Source of the DNA: Lophium mytilinum
Taxonomy: Eukaryota > Ascomycota > Dothideomycetes > Mytilinidiales > Mytilinidiaceae
Direction of reading: 5' to 3'
DNA: 64,000 nt
NCBI GenBank assembly: GCA_010093605.1
Contig: MU004201.1
Span: 276,834-340,833 of the forward strand
Part shown: positions 1 through 11,737 of the stretch, in pieces
Position numbering within the stretch: position 1 is the stretch's first letter
Layout of the letters: each line of letters begins with the position of its first letter
The notes under the pieces: generated by a model
Database searches by the model: none
What the model was told of the DNA's origin: nothing
What the model saw: the letters and a program-made list of their open reading frames with translations, nothing else
Program-made: the position numbers and the translations under genes

Positions 1-900
1 TCTTTCTTGCCTAGCTAAACTCGAAGTTTAAAGTAGATAGAGATAGCTTTAGAAATAATAGGTAGAGATACTAGTACTGCTTTAGATAACTTAAGGGCGT
101 AGCTACTAAATAAGTCTTCCCTAGATAGAAGCTAGGGAGAATACTTATATAAACTATATAGGGGGTTTACTAACTATAATAGAGCTAGTAATATATATGC
201 GTATAACCTTTAAAGACTCTATAAAGAAAGAGAAGGCTACTTTATATATAATAAGAATCTTCTAAGAAAATAAAAACTCTATAAGAATTCCTCTATAGCT
301 TTAACTAGACCCTCTTAGAAGCTAATAGTTAGAACTAGTTAGATAATATAAAGATTAACTGTCTTAATAGAGCTATTTTGCCTAAGATCTATAATATAAT
401 AGTTACTATTACTTCTTCTATCTTATATAAAGACTATAAAAGGCAACTAACTACTATTAAAGATAGGCTGCATAAAGTACAATATATATAGAAATATACG
501 CGTCTAAAAGACACTTATACCCCTTAGACAATAATAATAATAATAACAACATCGGCCTAATAAGCTAATAGATTAGATTAGAAACCTATAAAGGCTCGAG
601 CAGCTAAAATAGAAAGTATATAATATACCTAGTAGGTTATAATAGATAAAATCTAGTAAAGATAGATAAATAAAGCCTATCTGCGCTATAGGAAGAAACG
701 CCATCTTATCTCTAAATGCCGGCTACTCCTAGTAAAAGGTCCTGCGCAAGCGGCAGTTGCGTTACTCTAAAAGGAAGATAACTTAGATAATAACCCCCCT
801 AACTAGGGAAAAGAGTAGCTTCTACCTATAGCTATAGATAGAAGCCGCCTATTAGACAAAAGAAATTAGCACTAGATTAGAACCTATTTAAAGAAAACTA
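1..900 (+). pseudogene. gag: Element A gag remnant with mutated CCHC knuckle
   Basis: This part should encode the capsid/nucleocapsid polyprotein that packages the element RNA. Most of it is too decayed to align by eye. The nucleocapsid zinc knuckle is visible at 678-719: the residues read Y-L-R-Y-R-K-K-R-H-L-I-S-K-C, which has exactly the C-X2-C-X4-H-X4-C spacing. Both leading cysteines have become tyrosine (TGT to TAT, a G-to-A change expected from RIP on the other strand). The His and last Cys survive. The rest of the assignment rests on position upstream of the protease. Confidence 0.55.
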
Positions 901-3900
901 TATAACCTTGGTACCCTTTACTATCTCTACTACTCTTATTAATTAATTGTATAATATATGAACTATAGTAGATACTAGGTGCCTTTACTATAGGTTAATT
1001 AATGTAAATACTGTTAACCGTCTTTATCCTAAGCGCATCTCTATCCCCTCTCGTCCTATTATAGGCGTAGGAGGTTAAGCAGAAGAAATAAATAAAATTA
1101 TACAACTCGGCTTTAATATTAAAGGATATTAAAAAAACGCCTTCTTCTATATTATAGATAATACCTTAGGAGTAGACCTAATCTTAAGAAGACCCTAAAT
1201 AAATAAACACGACGTATAAATAGTACTAAAGAAGAAGACTCTCTTTATCTATTTATCTAGAGTGCGCGTATAAAGTAATAAAGGAAAAACAAAGCTATAA
1301 TATAGCTACTGCGCTATCTTAGCCGCTGCATATATTCATAAGAACTAGAAAGCGAGGATAAATAAAGCTATTTAAGTATTCGCTGCAAGTCTTACGGATA
1401 TTAATAAGGCCTTACAGCCTAAGAAGAAGATAAATAACTAGAAAATATAGAAGAAACTTCCTAGCTAGATAAAGGATAAGTTTCTAATATTTACACTATA
1501 GAAAGCTGTAAAGCTCCCTCCTCTATAAAAGCCTAGAAATAGACTACACTATTAAACTAGATTATACGCCTGAAGGAAAATAAGTTAAAGTTCTTTAGGG
1601 GCCCTTCTATAGTATATTAAGAGAAGAGCTGCTAGTTCTTTAATATACACTTACTAACTTCTTAAATAAGAACTTTATCTAAGTAAGTAACTTAGCCGCT
1701 GCCGCCCCCATCTTATTTATATAGAAGCCTGGAGGAGGCCTCCGCTTCTACGTTAACTACTACGCCCTAAACTAGATTACTAAAAAGGATTATTATCTAC
1801 TCCTTCTTATCTAGGAAACCTTAGCCTAGATTAGTAAAGCTAAATAGTTTACTAAACTAGATATCTCGGCCGCCTTCTACTGCATCCGCATTAAAGCTAG
1901 CGATAAGTAGAAAATAGCCTTTTATATATAATACAGCTTGTATAAGTAGATAGTAACCCCCTTTAGCCTAGTCGGGGCCCTAAGCACCTTCTAAAGGTAT
2001 ATTAATTAGACCCTTAAAGGGTTCCTAGACGAATTCTACTTAGCCTATATAAATAATGTACTTATCTATACTAATAGAACCTAAGAAGAACACTAATAAT
2101 AAGTAAAGAAGGTACTTAAACGTTTAAACAAAGCTGGCCTCTAGCTAGATATTAGAAAGTGCGAATTTAAAACTACGCGTATAAAGTACTTAGGTTTTAT
2201 TATTAAGGTAGGTAAAAGAACCTAAATAGACCTAGAAAAGGTGAAAGCCGTATAAGAATAGGAAGCCCCTATTTTAGTTAAGGGAGTCTAAAGCTTTATT
2301 AGATTTATAAATTTCTACCGCTACTTTATTAAAGATATTTTAGAGGTAGCTATGCCGCTTATCTAACTTATAAAGAAGGACCTCTTATTCTAATAAACAG
2401 ACGAAGAATAATAGGCTTTTAAGTAACTAAATAAAGCCTTTATTTTTAAATCTATCCTTATAAGCTTTAACCCCAATTATACTACTATTCTAGAAACTAA
2501 CGCCTTAGGTTATACTAGAGGAGGAACCCTCTTCTAGATTAGAGAGAATAGTATTCTATAACCTTATGCCTACTTCTCTAAGAAATACCTACTAGCTAAG
2601 TATAACTATAAAATCTATAATAAAGAAATGCTTACAGTTATCTATTTCCTTAAAGAATAGAACGCTAAGCTACGCTCTATATAGAAGTTTATAGTTCTTA
2701 CTAACTATAAGAACCTAGAATACTTTATATCCCCTAGAAAACTTAGTAACTAGCACGTATAATAGTCCTAGATCCTTAGCCGTTATAATATAGAAATAGA
2801 ATACCGGCTAGAAAAGGTTTATAATAGAGTAGACGCCTTTATACAACGCGAATAAGATATGCCTAGCGACTACATTAATAAGAGGGTTTAGTCTTATGTA
2901 TTCTAGCTTCTTAAGCCTACCTACGCCGGCTACGTATAAGCTATCCTGTTAATTGCAGCAGTATATATGCAACTATTAGATAAACTACGCAGTTTAGAAG
3001 ACCTCTAGGAAGAAGGACTTAAGAAGGACTATGATTATACTAACTGCGTTAAGGCTATTAGTATAAACGCACAACGCTTCCTTCTAGAGCTTAAGTTAAA
3101 AGTATCTATTACTAAATGCTCTCTTCTTACTAAAGACACTATTACCTTCTAAAAGCGGCGCTAGGTTTCTAACTATAAACTCCTTTATACAGCTCTTATT
3201 AATAGGTCTTACGTCTCCCTACTAGCAGGTTACCTAGGATAAGATAGTTAGTATTCTATTCTAGCCCGAGACTTCTTCTAGCTAGGGATATTAGACGATA
3301 TCCGGAAATACATATAAAACTGCAATAGTTATAGATAAACTAAGCCCTAGAAAGAATAGAAATACAGACTTCTAAAGCTACTCCCTATCCTAGATTATAT
3401 ATAGAGAGAAATCTTAGTAGACTTTATTATAGGCCTACTAGAAAGTAATAGATATATAAACCTAATAGTAGTTACTAATAGGTTAAGTAAAGGAATTATT
3501 ATGGAACCCCTCTCTAATATATAAGCTAAAACTATAGTTTAGGTATTTATATATATAATCTTTATAAACTACAGTTTTATATCCGCTATTATATCTAATA
3601 GAGGCGTGCAGTTTATAGGCGACCTATAGATAGAGGTCTATAGAATTATAAATATTAAGTAGAGACTCTTAACTGCCTATTATCCCTAAACTAATAGAGC
3701 TACTAAATAAATAAATAGTACTATTAAAGCATACCTTTATACGTAGGTAAACTACAAATAGGATAACTAGGCCTAGCTTTGCCCTATGGCATAGCTCGCA
3801 TTTAATAGACGAGAAGCAACAGTAATAGGAGTTAGCCTGTTCTCCCTTAGCTATAGATACTATTTAGAAACTCTTACCTTTAAGCTAGACCCTTATATAA

Positions 3901-4440
3901 TAGATGCGCCCCTAAGGGACCCTAAAGAATAAGAAGAATTAATTACTAGAGCCCTAAAAGCCGCTTTTAAACTCACCTAAGTAAGCATAGCCGAGGCCTA
4001 GCAAGAGTAAGAAAGACAAGTAAACTAGCACTGTACGTCGGCACCTGTTCTATAAGTAGAAGATAAAGTCTAGCTAAAGCTAGGGAAGCATATATTACTA
4101 GGCCGTCTAAGTAAAACACTTAACTAGAAGAATATAAAATATATAGTAACTAAAGTAATAAGCTCTTATAATACATAACTAGATACTCCTAGAAATATAG
4201 AATCTGTATTTTATATAGACCGGCTACACCTAGCCTCTAATAACCCCCTTTTAAGCTAAGCTATAGATAATTTACAACCCGAGGCCCTAATAGTAGATAG
4301 GGAAGAAGAATATAAAGTAGAAGATATTATCTAAGAGATCTAGAAGAAGGTTAGATAAGGCACTTATACAACCTATATAGTAAAACAGGCTGGCTACACC
4401 TAACCCTTTAAAACTAACACTAATAATATAAAAAATACTA
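900..4440 (+). pseudogene. pol: Element A pol remnant: protease, RT, RNase H, integrase, chromodomain
   Basis: The protease active site is at 968-979, where V-D-T-R replaces the expected V-D-T-G (GGG to AGG), followed by a VDLILRRP-like flap at about 1160. RT spans about 1600-2460, with a KPGGGLRFYVNY-like fingers motif near 1720. The catalytic box at 2046-2057 reads YINN where YxDD is expected. RNase H is at 2480-2860 (FSKKYLLAKYNYKIYNKE). Integrase is at 3160-3900: the first Asp is kept in a VDFIIGLL context, the second reads N in SNRGVQF, and the Glu reads K. A chromodomain starts at 4307 (EYKVEDII) and runs to about 4420. All catalytic centres except the first integrase Asp are altered. 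Confidence 0.8.
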
Positions 4441-4985
4441 AGGCTCTTAACTAGTAGGAAGCTCTTACCGCGGAAGTATAATAACTAGATAGTACTCTTC
4501 TACCTAGTTTCCAGCGCCTATAAAGCTTTATAAACTTCTTACTATATAGCTCTCTAGAAATATTAAGAAGGAGTTAAGTAGTAGCTCTCTAGAGATATTA
4601 AAAAGAAGTTAAGTAGTAGCTCTCTAAAGATATAGAGAAGGAGTTAAGTAGTAGTATAGACTAGCTTAAGTTAGTAGGTAAGGCGGAGCCTAATGCTCCG
4701 TATAAAAGAAGACTTATACTAAAATAGGCCGTACTTCTTTATATAATAGGAAAAAAAAACTTATAAAAGAATAAAAAGAAAGAAAAGATAAGATTTAAAT
4801 TTATTTAACTTTTAGGGGTATCGTTAATTTCATTTCTTAAGCTAGAAGTAAACTTCCTCTAATCTATTCTCTACTATTATCCTTATCTAAATCTAACTTA
4901 TTAATTCTACCACCTTTATCTCTACTGTTATCTAACTCTTTAACCTTAGGGATTCTACACCTCTTATTATAATCCCTCTACTTAT
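4440..4985. other. Non-coding tail between element A and element B1
   Basis: No coding signal is seen. The stretch holds a 3 x 35 bp tandem repeat (4548-4652), a small hairpin (stem CGGAGC/GCTCCG at 4684-4700) and AT-rich sequence. It probably includes the 3' non-coding part or 3' LTR of element A, but without a second copy the LTR ends cannot be placed. Confidence 0.5.
4548..4652 (+). repeat. Tandem repeat, 3 x 35 bp
   Basis: Three head-to-tail copies of a 35-bp unit start at 4548, 4583 and 4618, each beginning AGCTCTCTA and ending GTTAAGTAGT. Differences between units are mostly G/A and C/T transitions. The 35-bp period is not a multiple of three and the array lies after the chromodomain, so it is a non-coding repeat of the element tail. 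Confidence 0.85.
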
Positions 4986-7780
4986 AATTCTAATAATTTA
5001 TTAATATAGCTCTCTATAAGTATCTTAATAAGTACGTTATAGCTTACCTTAGTAATATTCTCGTTTACAGTAATAGCGTAGAAGAATAATAAGAATATAT
5101 TAAAGCGGTTCTAACTAGGCTATAAGAATCCGGCCTCTACGCCAATATTAACAAGAGCGAGGTCCACGTTATAGGAGTAAAGTTTCTCAGTCTTATTATC
5201 TCCACAAATAGAATAAAGATGGACCCTGTAAAGCTAGAAGCTATCTATAATTAGTAGGTCCCTTAAATAGTAATAGGAGTCTTAGAATTCCGAAGTTTTA
5301 CTAGATTCTATTAATAGTTTATTGCCGGATACTTATTAATAGCCCGCTCTCTTACTAACTCGGTAAAAGGAACCGGACCCTTAAGGGGGAAGCTAATTAA
5401 GGTTATTATTACTCTAGAATTTAAAGCTACTTTCTAAAAGCTAAAAGACGCCTTTAAAGGTAATTAAATCCTTATACCTTTTAACCCTAATAAGATAATG
5501 TACGTCTTCTATAATAGCTTAGAATAGGCTATAGAAGGAATACTAAAGTAGAAAGGGGCCGATAGTATTCTATACTCTATAGTCTTCTTCGCTAAGAAGT
5601 ATAGCCCTGCAGAGTCTAACTATAATATCTATAACTAAGAACTAATAGCTATTATTTAAGCTTCTAAGGAGTTCCGGCCGAAACTTATAAGTATTAACCC
5701 TAAGAATCCTATTTAAGTTATTACTAACTATAAGAACCTAGAATCTTTTATAACTAATAAGTAGCGTAGCCGCCGGTAGGCTAGATAGAGCCTATTTCTT
5801 TCCCAGTTTAACTTTAAGATTCTCTATTAACCTGGGATGGAAAACGTTAAAGCTAATACTCTTTCCCGGAAGAAATAAGATATACTAGCAGGCGCAGATA
5901 ATAGTAGGCTTACAGTAAACTATTAGGCTATCCTTAAGCTATATAACCTAGCTAAAGGAATAAAGCCGTTTGCGCCTAAGGAAGCTATTATTACTGCACT
6001 TACTATACTTTCCCTTAGCACTAAAGATAATTAGCTAGACAACTACGTTACTAATAATACTATTAATATTATACGCCTCTATCTAATAGAAGAAGGGGAC
6101 AATAATAAAGAAGATAACTCTAAAGAGAGCATTAATTAAAAATCTACCTTAGTAGAACCCCTAGAACTAGATAGACCGCCTATAGTAGAGCTAATAGCTA
6201 CTGCCTACGCAGAAGATAAGATCTCTAAGGAGATCTTCCGCATACTAGAGGACCCTACAGGCTCCCAACGCTGCATGCCTAAGTAGTTACTTAAAGCTAG
6301 ATACTACTTCTCTCTAGCTAACTATGCTATCTAAGGATTATAGACTAATATAGTAGATAACCATTAACTTCTAGTTAATAGAAAGGTCTTTATTTCTAGT
6401 AATAAGCCTCTACAACGCTAACTATATATAGAATAGTATAATTACCCTACTACAGGATATAAGGGGTATAAGCGTATATATTTTACTCTTATCTAGTACT
6501 ACTACTAGCTATATATAGTAAAGGAAATTAACTAGTTCTATAATAACTATACTATCTACTACTATTCTAAGTACTCCTAAGATAAGAAATATAGTTTCTT
6601 AAGGCCCCTACCTATCCCAAATAAGCGCTAGCAGTATCTTAGTATTAACTATATTATTGCTCTACCTAAATACATCTATAGAGGTATTATATATAAGCAT
6701 ATTATAGTAGTCTATATTAGACTAACTAAACGCTGCTACTTTATTCCTATAGATAGCCTTAGCTCTAAGGCTCTTATATAAGCCTTCCTTCCTATCTTTA
6801 TACTTTATAGAGTCTTAGTCTATCCTCTCTAATAGAGGAAGTAACTTTATCTCTAAGTTTTAGAGATGGCTCTACTAACGCCTAGGAATCTCTCTTAAGA
6901 TATCTACCGCCTTCCACCTAGAAATAGATGGTTAAACTAAATATTCTAACTAAGAACTTAAAGAATATCTTTAGAAATATATTAATTACGCATAAGATAA
7001 CTAGGTAGACTAGCTATCTATTGCGGAATTCTAAGTAAATAATACTATTTATGCCTCTACTAGTATAACGCTCTTTTTTATAGATACGGGCTACTACCCT
7101 AGCACCGGCCTTAAACTAGCTACCGCTGTTAATCTAGATCTAAGTAGTAGAGGTAAGGAAGAAATATAGATTGCTAATAATATTACTATATCTATAGAGA
7201 ACCTTACTTAAGTTCTTTAAGAGAATCTAGCTTAGGCTTAGAAATAATAAGCTAAGTACGCTAATATACACTAAGCAGATGCTCTACTATTTAAGATAGG
7301 AGACCTAGTCTATATCGATACTAGGAACTAGAAAACAGAATAACTAGCTAAGAAACTTAGTAATAAGTACGCCGGCCCTTACCCTATTATCTATATTATA
7401 CTAGAAAGTAAAGCTATATAAGTATAGCTTCCTAAACATCTTAAAGTAGAAGGGATATTTAATATCTTCTACTTTAACCTTCTACGCTTATATAAGCCCG
7501 ACTCTATTCCATTATAGACTTAACCTAAACTATAACCTATCTATATAGTTTAGAATAAAAAAATAAAGACGCAAAAAGAAGAGTACCTTATAGATAAGAT
7601 TATAGATAGCCGCTATATTAGATAAGGAGTTTAATATAAGATTAAGTAGGTAGATAATTCTAAGTACTACTAGAAGCCTTCTAAGACGTATATTAACTAC
7701 TATAACGCTTAGTTATTCTACTAGAAGTACCCGCGTAAGCCCCGCCCGCCCACCTAAGTTCTACCGCCCGGTTAGATACC
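4986..7780 (+). pseudogene. pol: Element B1 pol remnant: RT end, RNase H, integrase, chromodomain
   Basis: RT starts within the palm. The catalytic box at 5045-5056 reads YLSN. RNase H is at about 5490-5860 (FFAKKYSPAESNYNIYN). The integrase H2C2 zinc-binding region at about 6440-6590 has lost all its Cys and His to Tyr. The integrase core at about 6630-7060 shows N, N and K at the three catalytic positions (INYIIALP, SNRGSNF and a TKYSN context). The GPY-like C-terminal segment (NKYAGPYPIIY) is at about 7350-7400. A chromodomain-like stretch (EEYLIDKIIDSRYI) begins at about 7580. The many stops are TAG or TAA. Confidence 0.8.
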
Positions 7781-7810
7781 CTAGAAGGAGGATTAAGATA
7801 ATTTTTATAG

Positions 7811-8147
7811 TATTAGCAGTATGCAGCTAGCTAGATTAGGCTGGAGAAACGCTTGCATAGTTAATTTAGTTTATAACCTTCTTTCCTTAGCTACTCCTTA
7901 TAGGAGCTTAGACTTAAAGGAAAGAAAGGTAGTATTAGGCCTTATAAGGCCTTTTCCTTTATTTATTATAGGACGGGCACGTAGGTTACGTGCCCTTGCG
8001 CCTCTTAGCACGCTAGCGCATTAGCGCGCGCACAGCAGTGTACTTCTAGCTACTGCGCTCGCGTTTCTTTTCTCTCTTTATCTTACAACCTCTATAGTAT
8101 AGTAATAGAAACCTTACCTTTCTCTATATAGCCTACAAGTCTTTATA
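7811..8147 (+). repeat. Element B1 3' LTR (337 bp)
   Basis: The segment aligns over its whole length with 58290-58626, also 337 bp, and follows a purine-rich tract (GAAGGAGGATTAAGATAA). The start at TATTAGCAG (expected TGTTAGCAG) follows the TAG that also precedes the LTRs of C and F. The right end is placed where the two copies stop matching. Inside are a perfect 16-bp palindrome (AGGCCTTATAAGGCCT, 7937-7952) followed by T-rich sequence, and a hairpin GGGCACGTA/TACGTGCCC (7975-7995) that looks like two CACGTG boxes partly altered by RIP. The left end is uncertain by a few bases. Confidence 0.7.
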
Positions 8148-10020
8148 AAAGTAGTATATTTTAAGTTTAAAGAAATTATCTATTTAGTAATACTATATTT
8201 AAATACTATGTAGTAGTATAAGATTTATTTTTATAAAGTAATCTACTTCTAGTAACTATAAAGACCTTCTTAGGAGTTATATATTATAAAAGAATCTAAT
8301 AACTAATATAGCTATTTAATACCTTCTTAAATAGGTTAGTTTAAGATAAACTACTATATATATATATAATAGCGGCTATACTATTATATTAGAAAATATT
8401 AGTTATAATAATTACTTTATGAATATACTAATAGCTCTATAACTACTTTAATAGAGAGTTTTCTTTTCCTTATAAAATAGTTATTTAAATATTCTTTTTA
8501 AACTAAATCTATTTATAATATAATCTAAATATTAAAATATTAATTAGCTAGAAATATACTATGAAAAGCAATACTAGAGTAATTAAATCTTTTTAGATTA
8601 AAGGTAAGGTATATAGAAAGCGAAACAAGTTCTATAGAATAGTTATTAATTCGTAAAGTACTAATAAAGGTTTATTAGAGTATTCTATTAGAAACAACTA
8701 CTTTAACTTTATTATAATCTTATCTATATTTTATAAATATATAATTAAGAAATTACACTTACACTATAAATGCATTTTTTTCATATATTTCAATTAAAGT
8801 AATAGTATTACTAGTATATATAAAAGTGTATATAAATCTAGATATTAAAATCTAGATTGAAACTTAACTACCTAGAAATATTAGAAGCTTCTCCTTTATT
8901 AAATCTATAGACTATTATACTTAAAAACCATATTTTCTAGCGTTATGTATACTATTTGTCTAGTTCTATTAATAGTGTCTGGTAGGGTTGGCCTCCTAGC
9001 AGATAAATAATAGAATTAAACCATACTTACTATTACTATAAAAAATCATTTCCTATATAATTAGACAATTTCTATCCTTTTTATTGGATTCTAAAGCTTT
9101 TATATAAGCTATTCTATACACATTTATCACTCAATAAAATCTAAATAGTAAGTTATAAGTTTTAGATAGTTTCTTAATACTAATAGAATCTATATAGGTA
9201 TTAAAATAACTAATATATCTACAACTATCTTCCCCTTAAGAATCCTAGTAATAAAGCTATTCTAAAATGCATATAATAATGAAAGAAAATGCAGAATCTA
9301 CTTTATCTCTATATACTTATTCATACTCATACTATATATAACTATAATTTAAAATAAAATATTTTAAAGTATATACTTATTAGATTGGGTTCTATAAAAA
9401 CTTATTCTTTAAGTAATAAAATATATATAGTATTTATAGTATAAAAGCTATAGTAGTTATTTAGATAAAGCTATATACTTTTAAATACTTATAGAAAAGA
9501 ATAAAAATAAATTTCAAGTAAGCTAATTTATACCTATTAAGTAAAAGCACTTAGCTAATATATATAGATTATTCCTATTAGTTTAAATTCAACCGTTCTT
9601 CTCTTAAATACATATTATAATCTAGTTTATAACAAAGTTATTTAAAATAAAACCTAGCATATAGTATAATAATCTAAAACTACTTATAATATATTAGACT
9701 AATTTTAATTATAGTACTTTAAGTAGACAGTTTATATAGATACTCTTAGTACATAGTATAGAGTAATAGAATAGCTCTAGTAAAGAAGAGAATTACTAAG
9801 TTAAAATAAAAAGCTTAGGTAATTAAAAGACTTTTAATAAGAGATAGATACTTTTACACTTATATAGAACTATTTAAATAAAACGTCTTAATATATTTAG
9901 TATATATATACATAATAATCTAGTAGAAGAAAGGGTTTTATAGCTACTTTAAATAAGCTAACCTAATGCTACAACTACTATTACAATCCTAAGAATAACC
10001 TATAAAACCCTTTCTTCTTC
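8148..10020. other. Extremely AT-rich stretch without recognisable genes
   Basis: No coding domain, LTR or tRNA could be recognised on either strand. The sequence is dominated by TA steps, as expected after saturating RIP. A part around 8740-9060 keeps somewhat more CA/TG than its surroundings, but I cannot assign it. The stretch ends in a short inverted-repeat structure next to the assembly gap. Confidence 0.6.
9926..10017. repeat. Short inverted repeat abutting the assembly gap
   Basis: An 18-bp arm at 9926-9943 (GAAGAAAGGGTTTTATAG) is perfectly repeated in inverse orientation at 10000-10017, with a 56-bp AT-rich loop. With one mismatch the arms extend to 21 bp. The right arm runs straight into the run of Ns. 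It could be a miniature inverted-repeat element or one end of a larger palindrome that broke the assembly. Confidence 0.7.
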
Positions 10021-10135
10021 NNNNNNNNNNNNNNNNNNNNNNNNNNNNNNNNNNNNNNNNNNNNNNNNNNNNNNNNNNNNNNNNNNNNNNNNNNNNNNNN
10101 NNNNNNNNNNNNNNNNNNNNNNNNNNNNNNNNNNN
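10021..10135. other. Assembly gap (115 Ns)
   Basis: 115 unresolved bases. The gap starts three bases after the right arm of an inverted repeat, and may have been caused by it. Confidence 0.99.
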
Positions 10136-10244
10136 ACTATCCACTATTTAAAATCTTAGTATACTAGTATTATTCTTAGCATGTATACTTAATATTTAAT
10201 ACTATTTATAATATAGAGCTAGTAGTTCTATTACTTTACTATAC

Positions 10245-10444
10245 TATTAGGGGTTAAGATTAGAACGTTAGAATACTACATTAGATAGTCTTAACATTAA
10301 TAAAAGATAAATATAGTAGAGAAAGAGGTTCCTAGAACAGAAGTTATTATAACCTAACAGCCGGAGTACTATTCATCTATTCTATAGAACTTCTATCATT
10401 TAACTTCTACTTATATACTCTAGAGTATATATTTATTTATAATA
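10245..10444 (-). repeat. Family I LTR, minus orientation (200 bp)
   Basis: The reverse complement aligns end to end with the LTRs at 11538-11737 and 62649-63680 (insert removed) and has the same length of 200 bp. Recognisable blocks are the reverse complements of CTAGAAACCTCTTTCTC (near 10320) and of TTCTAACGTTCTAA (near 10265). It is strongly RIP-mutated. No matching target duplication is visible (TATAC left, TTTAA right), so it may be a solo LTR that has decayed or one end of a deleted element. Confidence 0.75.
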
Positions 10445-11537
10445 TTTAATACTACTATCTATTTATCTATCTAGAATTCTAATAAGATTATGTATACCTA
10501 TACTATATATATAAGTATTCTATAAAGTTAGTAAGATAAATAGATATACTAGTTCTTGAGAGTAGTAATTTATATAAACTATAAAAGTTATATAGTAATA
10601 TATATTAGTTATAGAAGAAAAATGTAATTATATTTATAGTATCTTAGAAATATAACCTAGAAAGTGCCTCTAGGCCCTACTTAAGGCCCTTTAGATAACT
10701 ATACGCTCTCTTAAAGTACTATAAATAGTGCTAGTAGTATTATAGTAGGTTAATATAATATAATATCTAAAACGTAGCTCTTCTAGGGCTAATATTAATA
10801 ATAACTCTAATACTATCTAAAGTTCTTTAAGAATGCCTACTAAAGCATCTAAAATACCTCTAAAAAGTCTAGAATATATAGATTTAACCATAGATAAAGC
10901 TACTTTCTCCCATTTATTTTTATTTATTACATTCTATTATACTAGTGTAGCTTCTATTAGAGTCTATATAGCTGTTCTATCTAGGCTCATTTATAAGGGG
11001 AAACTGTTTGCTGCCAGGTAGCATTTAGGTAAAAACCTTATCTTCTATTATATCTACCGCGGAGCGCTTTTCTCTATTACGTTTTACTATAGAGAATATA
11101 GGGTTAGGTCTAGAAAAGCTACTATTAGAATAAGCTATTAAGATATATTATTCTATATCTATCTAAAATAGTTTCTTATTATCCTTCTAGGTTGGGGCCG
11201 CGTAGAATCCAGATAAATAGCTGGTATAGAATTAGTGTAAGGGCCCGCGTATAAGTAGTACGCCCGCGGGGCCTTTATCTAAGGTAATAAGATAGGTAGA
11301 AATATACATATTTATAGATATATATAGAGATAGTGCCTTAGACTTATTTAGGCTTGCCTACTTAAGCCTCTATTACTAGGTAACAATGCGCCTATTTCTG
11401 CTTATTTATTCCTTAAGCCTAGTACTATAAGTTATTATCTATTCTCTATAGTTAAATAGACTAGCATACGCATCTATCTATTTAGGCTATATAGATAGTA
11501 TTATTAGTAAGGTATTAATCCTTCTCTATATATAGTA
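10445..11537. other. AT-rich spacer between two inverted family I LTRs
   Basis: About 1.1 kb lies between LTRs in opposite orientation. A long weakly open stretch on the minus strand (about 11200 to 10650) suggests a decayed coding region, but I recognise no domain. A local GC-rich imperfect inverted repeat at 11239-11275 (GGGCCCGCG/CGCCCGCGGGG) stands out from the AT-rich background. The open frame at 10833-11021 is not supported by any family resemblance. Confidence 0.45.
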
Positions 11538-11737
11538 TATTATAGTAATATATTTATGCATAATAAGTAACTAGAGGTTACGTAATAGAGGCTCTATAAA
11601 ATAGGCGAACGTTGCTCCGCTCTTTAGGTTATTTTAACATCTATCCTAGAAACCTCTTTCTCTCTTATATTTATTTTTTATTAATATTAATACTATTTAA
11701 TCTAACAATTCTAACGTTCTAACCTCAAGCCCTAATA
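11538..11737 (+). repeat. Family I LTR, plus orientation (200 bp), probably a 5' LTR
   Basis: It runs from TATTATAG (expected TGTTATAG) to CCCTAATA (expected CTCTAACA) and matches the 3' LTR of element I end to end, at exactly 200 bp. The bases after it (CCCTTCTAGCTTCTAG, from about 11749) resemble the leader that follows the family C 5' LTR. This suggests a true 5' LTR with an untranslated leader, not a solo LTR. RIP has removed most CA/TG. Confidence 0.75.

Larger units (their letters stand above)
1..4440 (+). mobile_element. Element A: decayed Ty3/gypsy chromovirus, 5' end outside window
   Basis: A Ty3/gypsy retrotransposon reads left to right in the order gag, protease, RT, RNase H, integrase, chromodomain. 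No 5' LTR lies in the window, so the copy starts upstream. No 3' LTR could be identified because no second copy is present. Every domain is interrupted by many TAG and TAA codons while frames persist, which is the RIP pattern. The order with integrase after RT, plus a chromodomain, places it in the chromovirus branch of Ty3/gypsy. It cannot encode functional protein. Confidence 0.85.
4986..8147 (+). mobile_element. Element B, copy 1 (B1): 5'-truncated Ty3/gypsy with 3' LTR
   Basis: Sequence homologous to the second copy (22589-23152, 49040-50304 and 58243-58626) begins abruptly at about 4986 within RT and continues through RNase H, integrase, chromodomain and the 3' LTR. Everything upstream of mid-RT is missing. 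The shared part of B1 with B2 is long and easily alignable, so B1 also serves as the uninterrupted reference that defines the D, E and C2 insertion points in B2. It is heavily RIP-mutated throughout. Confidence 0.85.

Noticed and set aside
4548-4652. Tandem repeats considered as a CRISPR array
   Set aside because: Direct head-to-tail copies without spacers, in eukaryotic retrotransposon sequence.
7937-7952. AGGCCTTATAAGGCCT palindrome plus T run as a rho-independent terminator
   Set aside because: Bacterial terminator logic does not apply to this fungal LTR; noted only as a palindrome kept in both B LTRs.
7821-8024. 67-codon frame in the B1 LTR
   Set aside because: Lies wholly inside an LTR and is not kept in the second LTR at 58290-58626.
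8941-9010. Possible tRNA-like stretch (GGTAGGGTTGGCCTCCTAGC)
   Set aside because: No cloverleaf with acceptor stem, anticodon arm and T-loop could be built.
10833-11021. 62-codon frame in AT-rich spacer
   Set aside because: No family resemblance, low-complexity AT-rich codons; chance frame.
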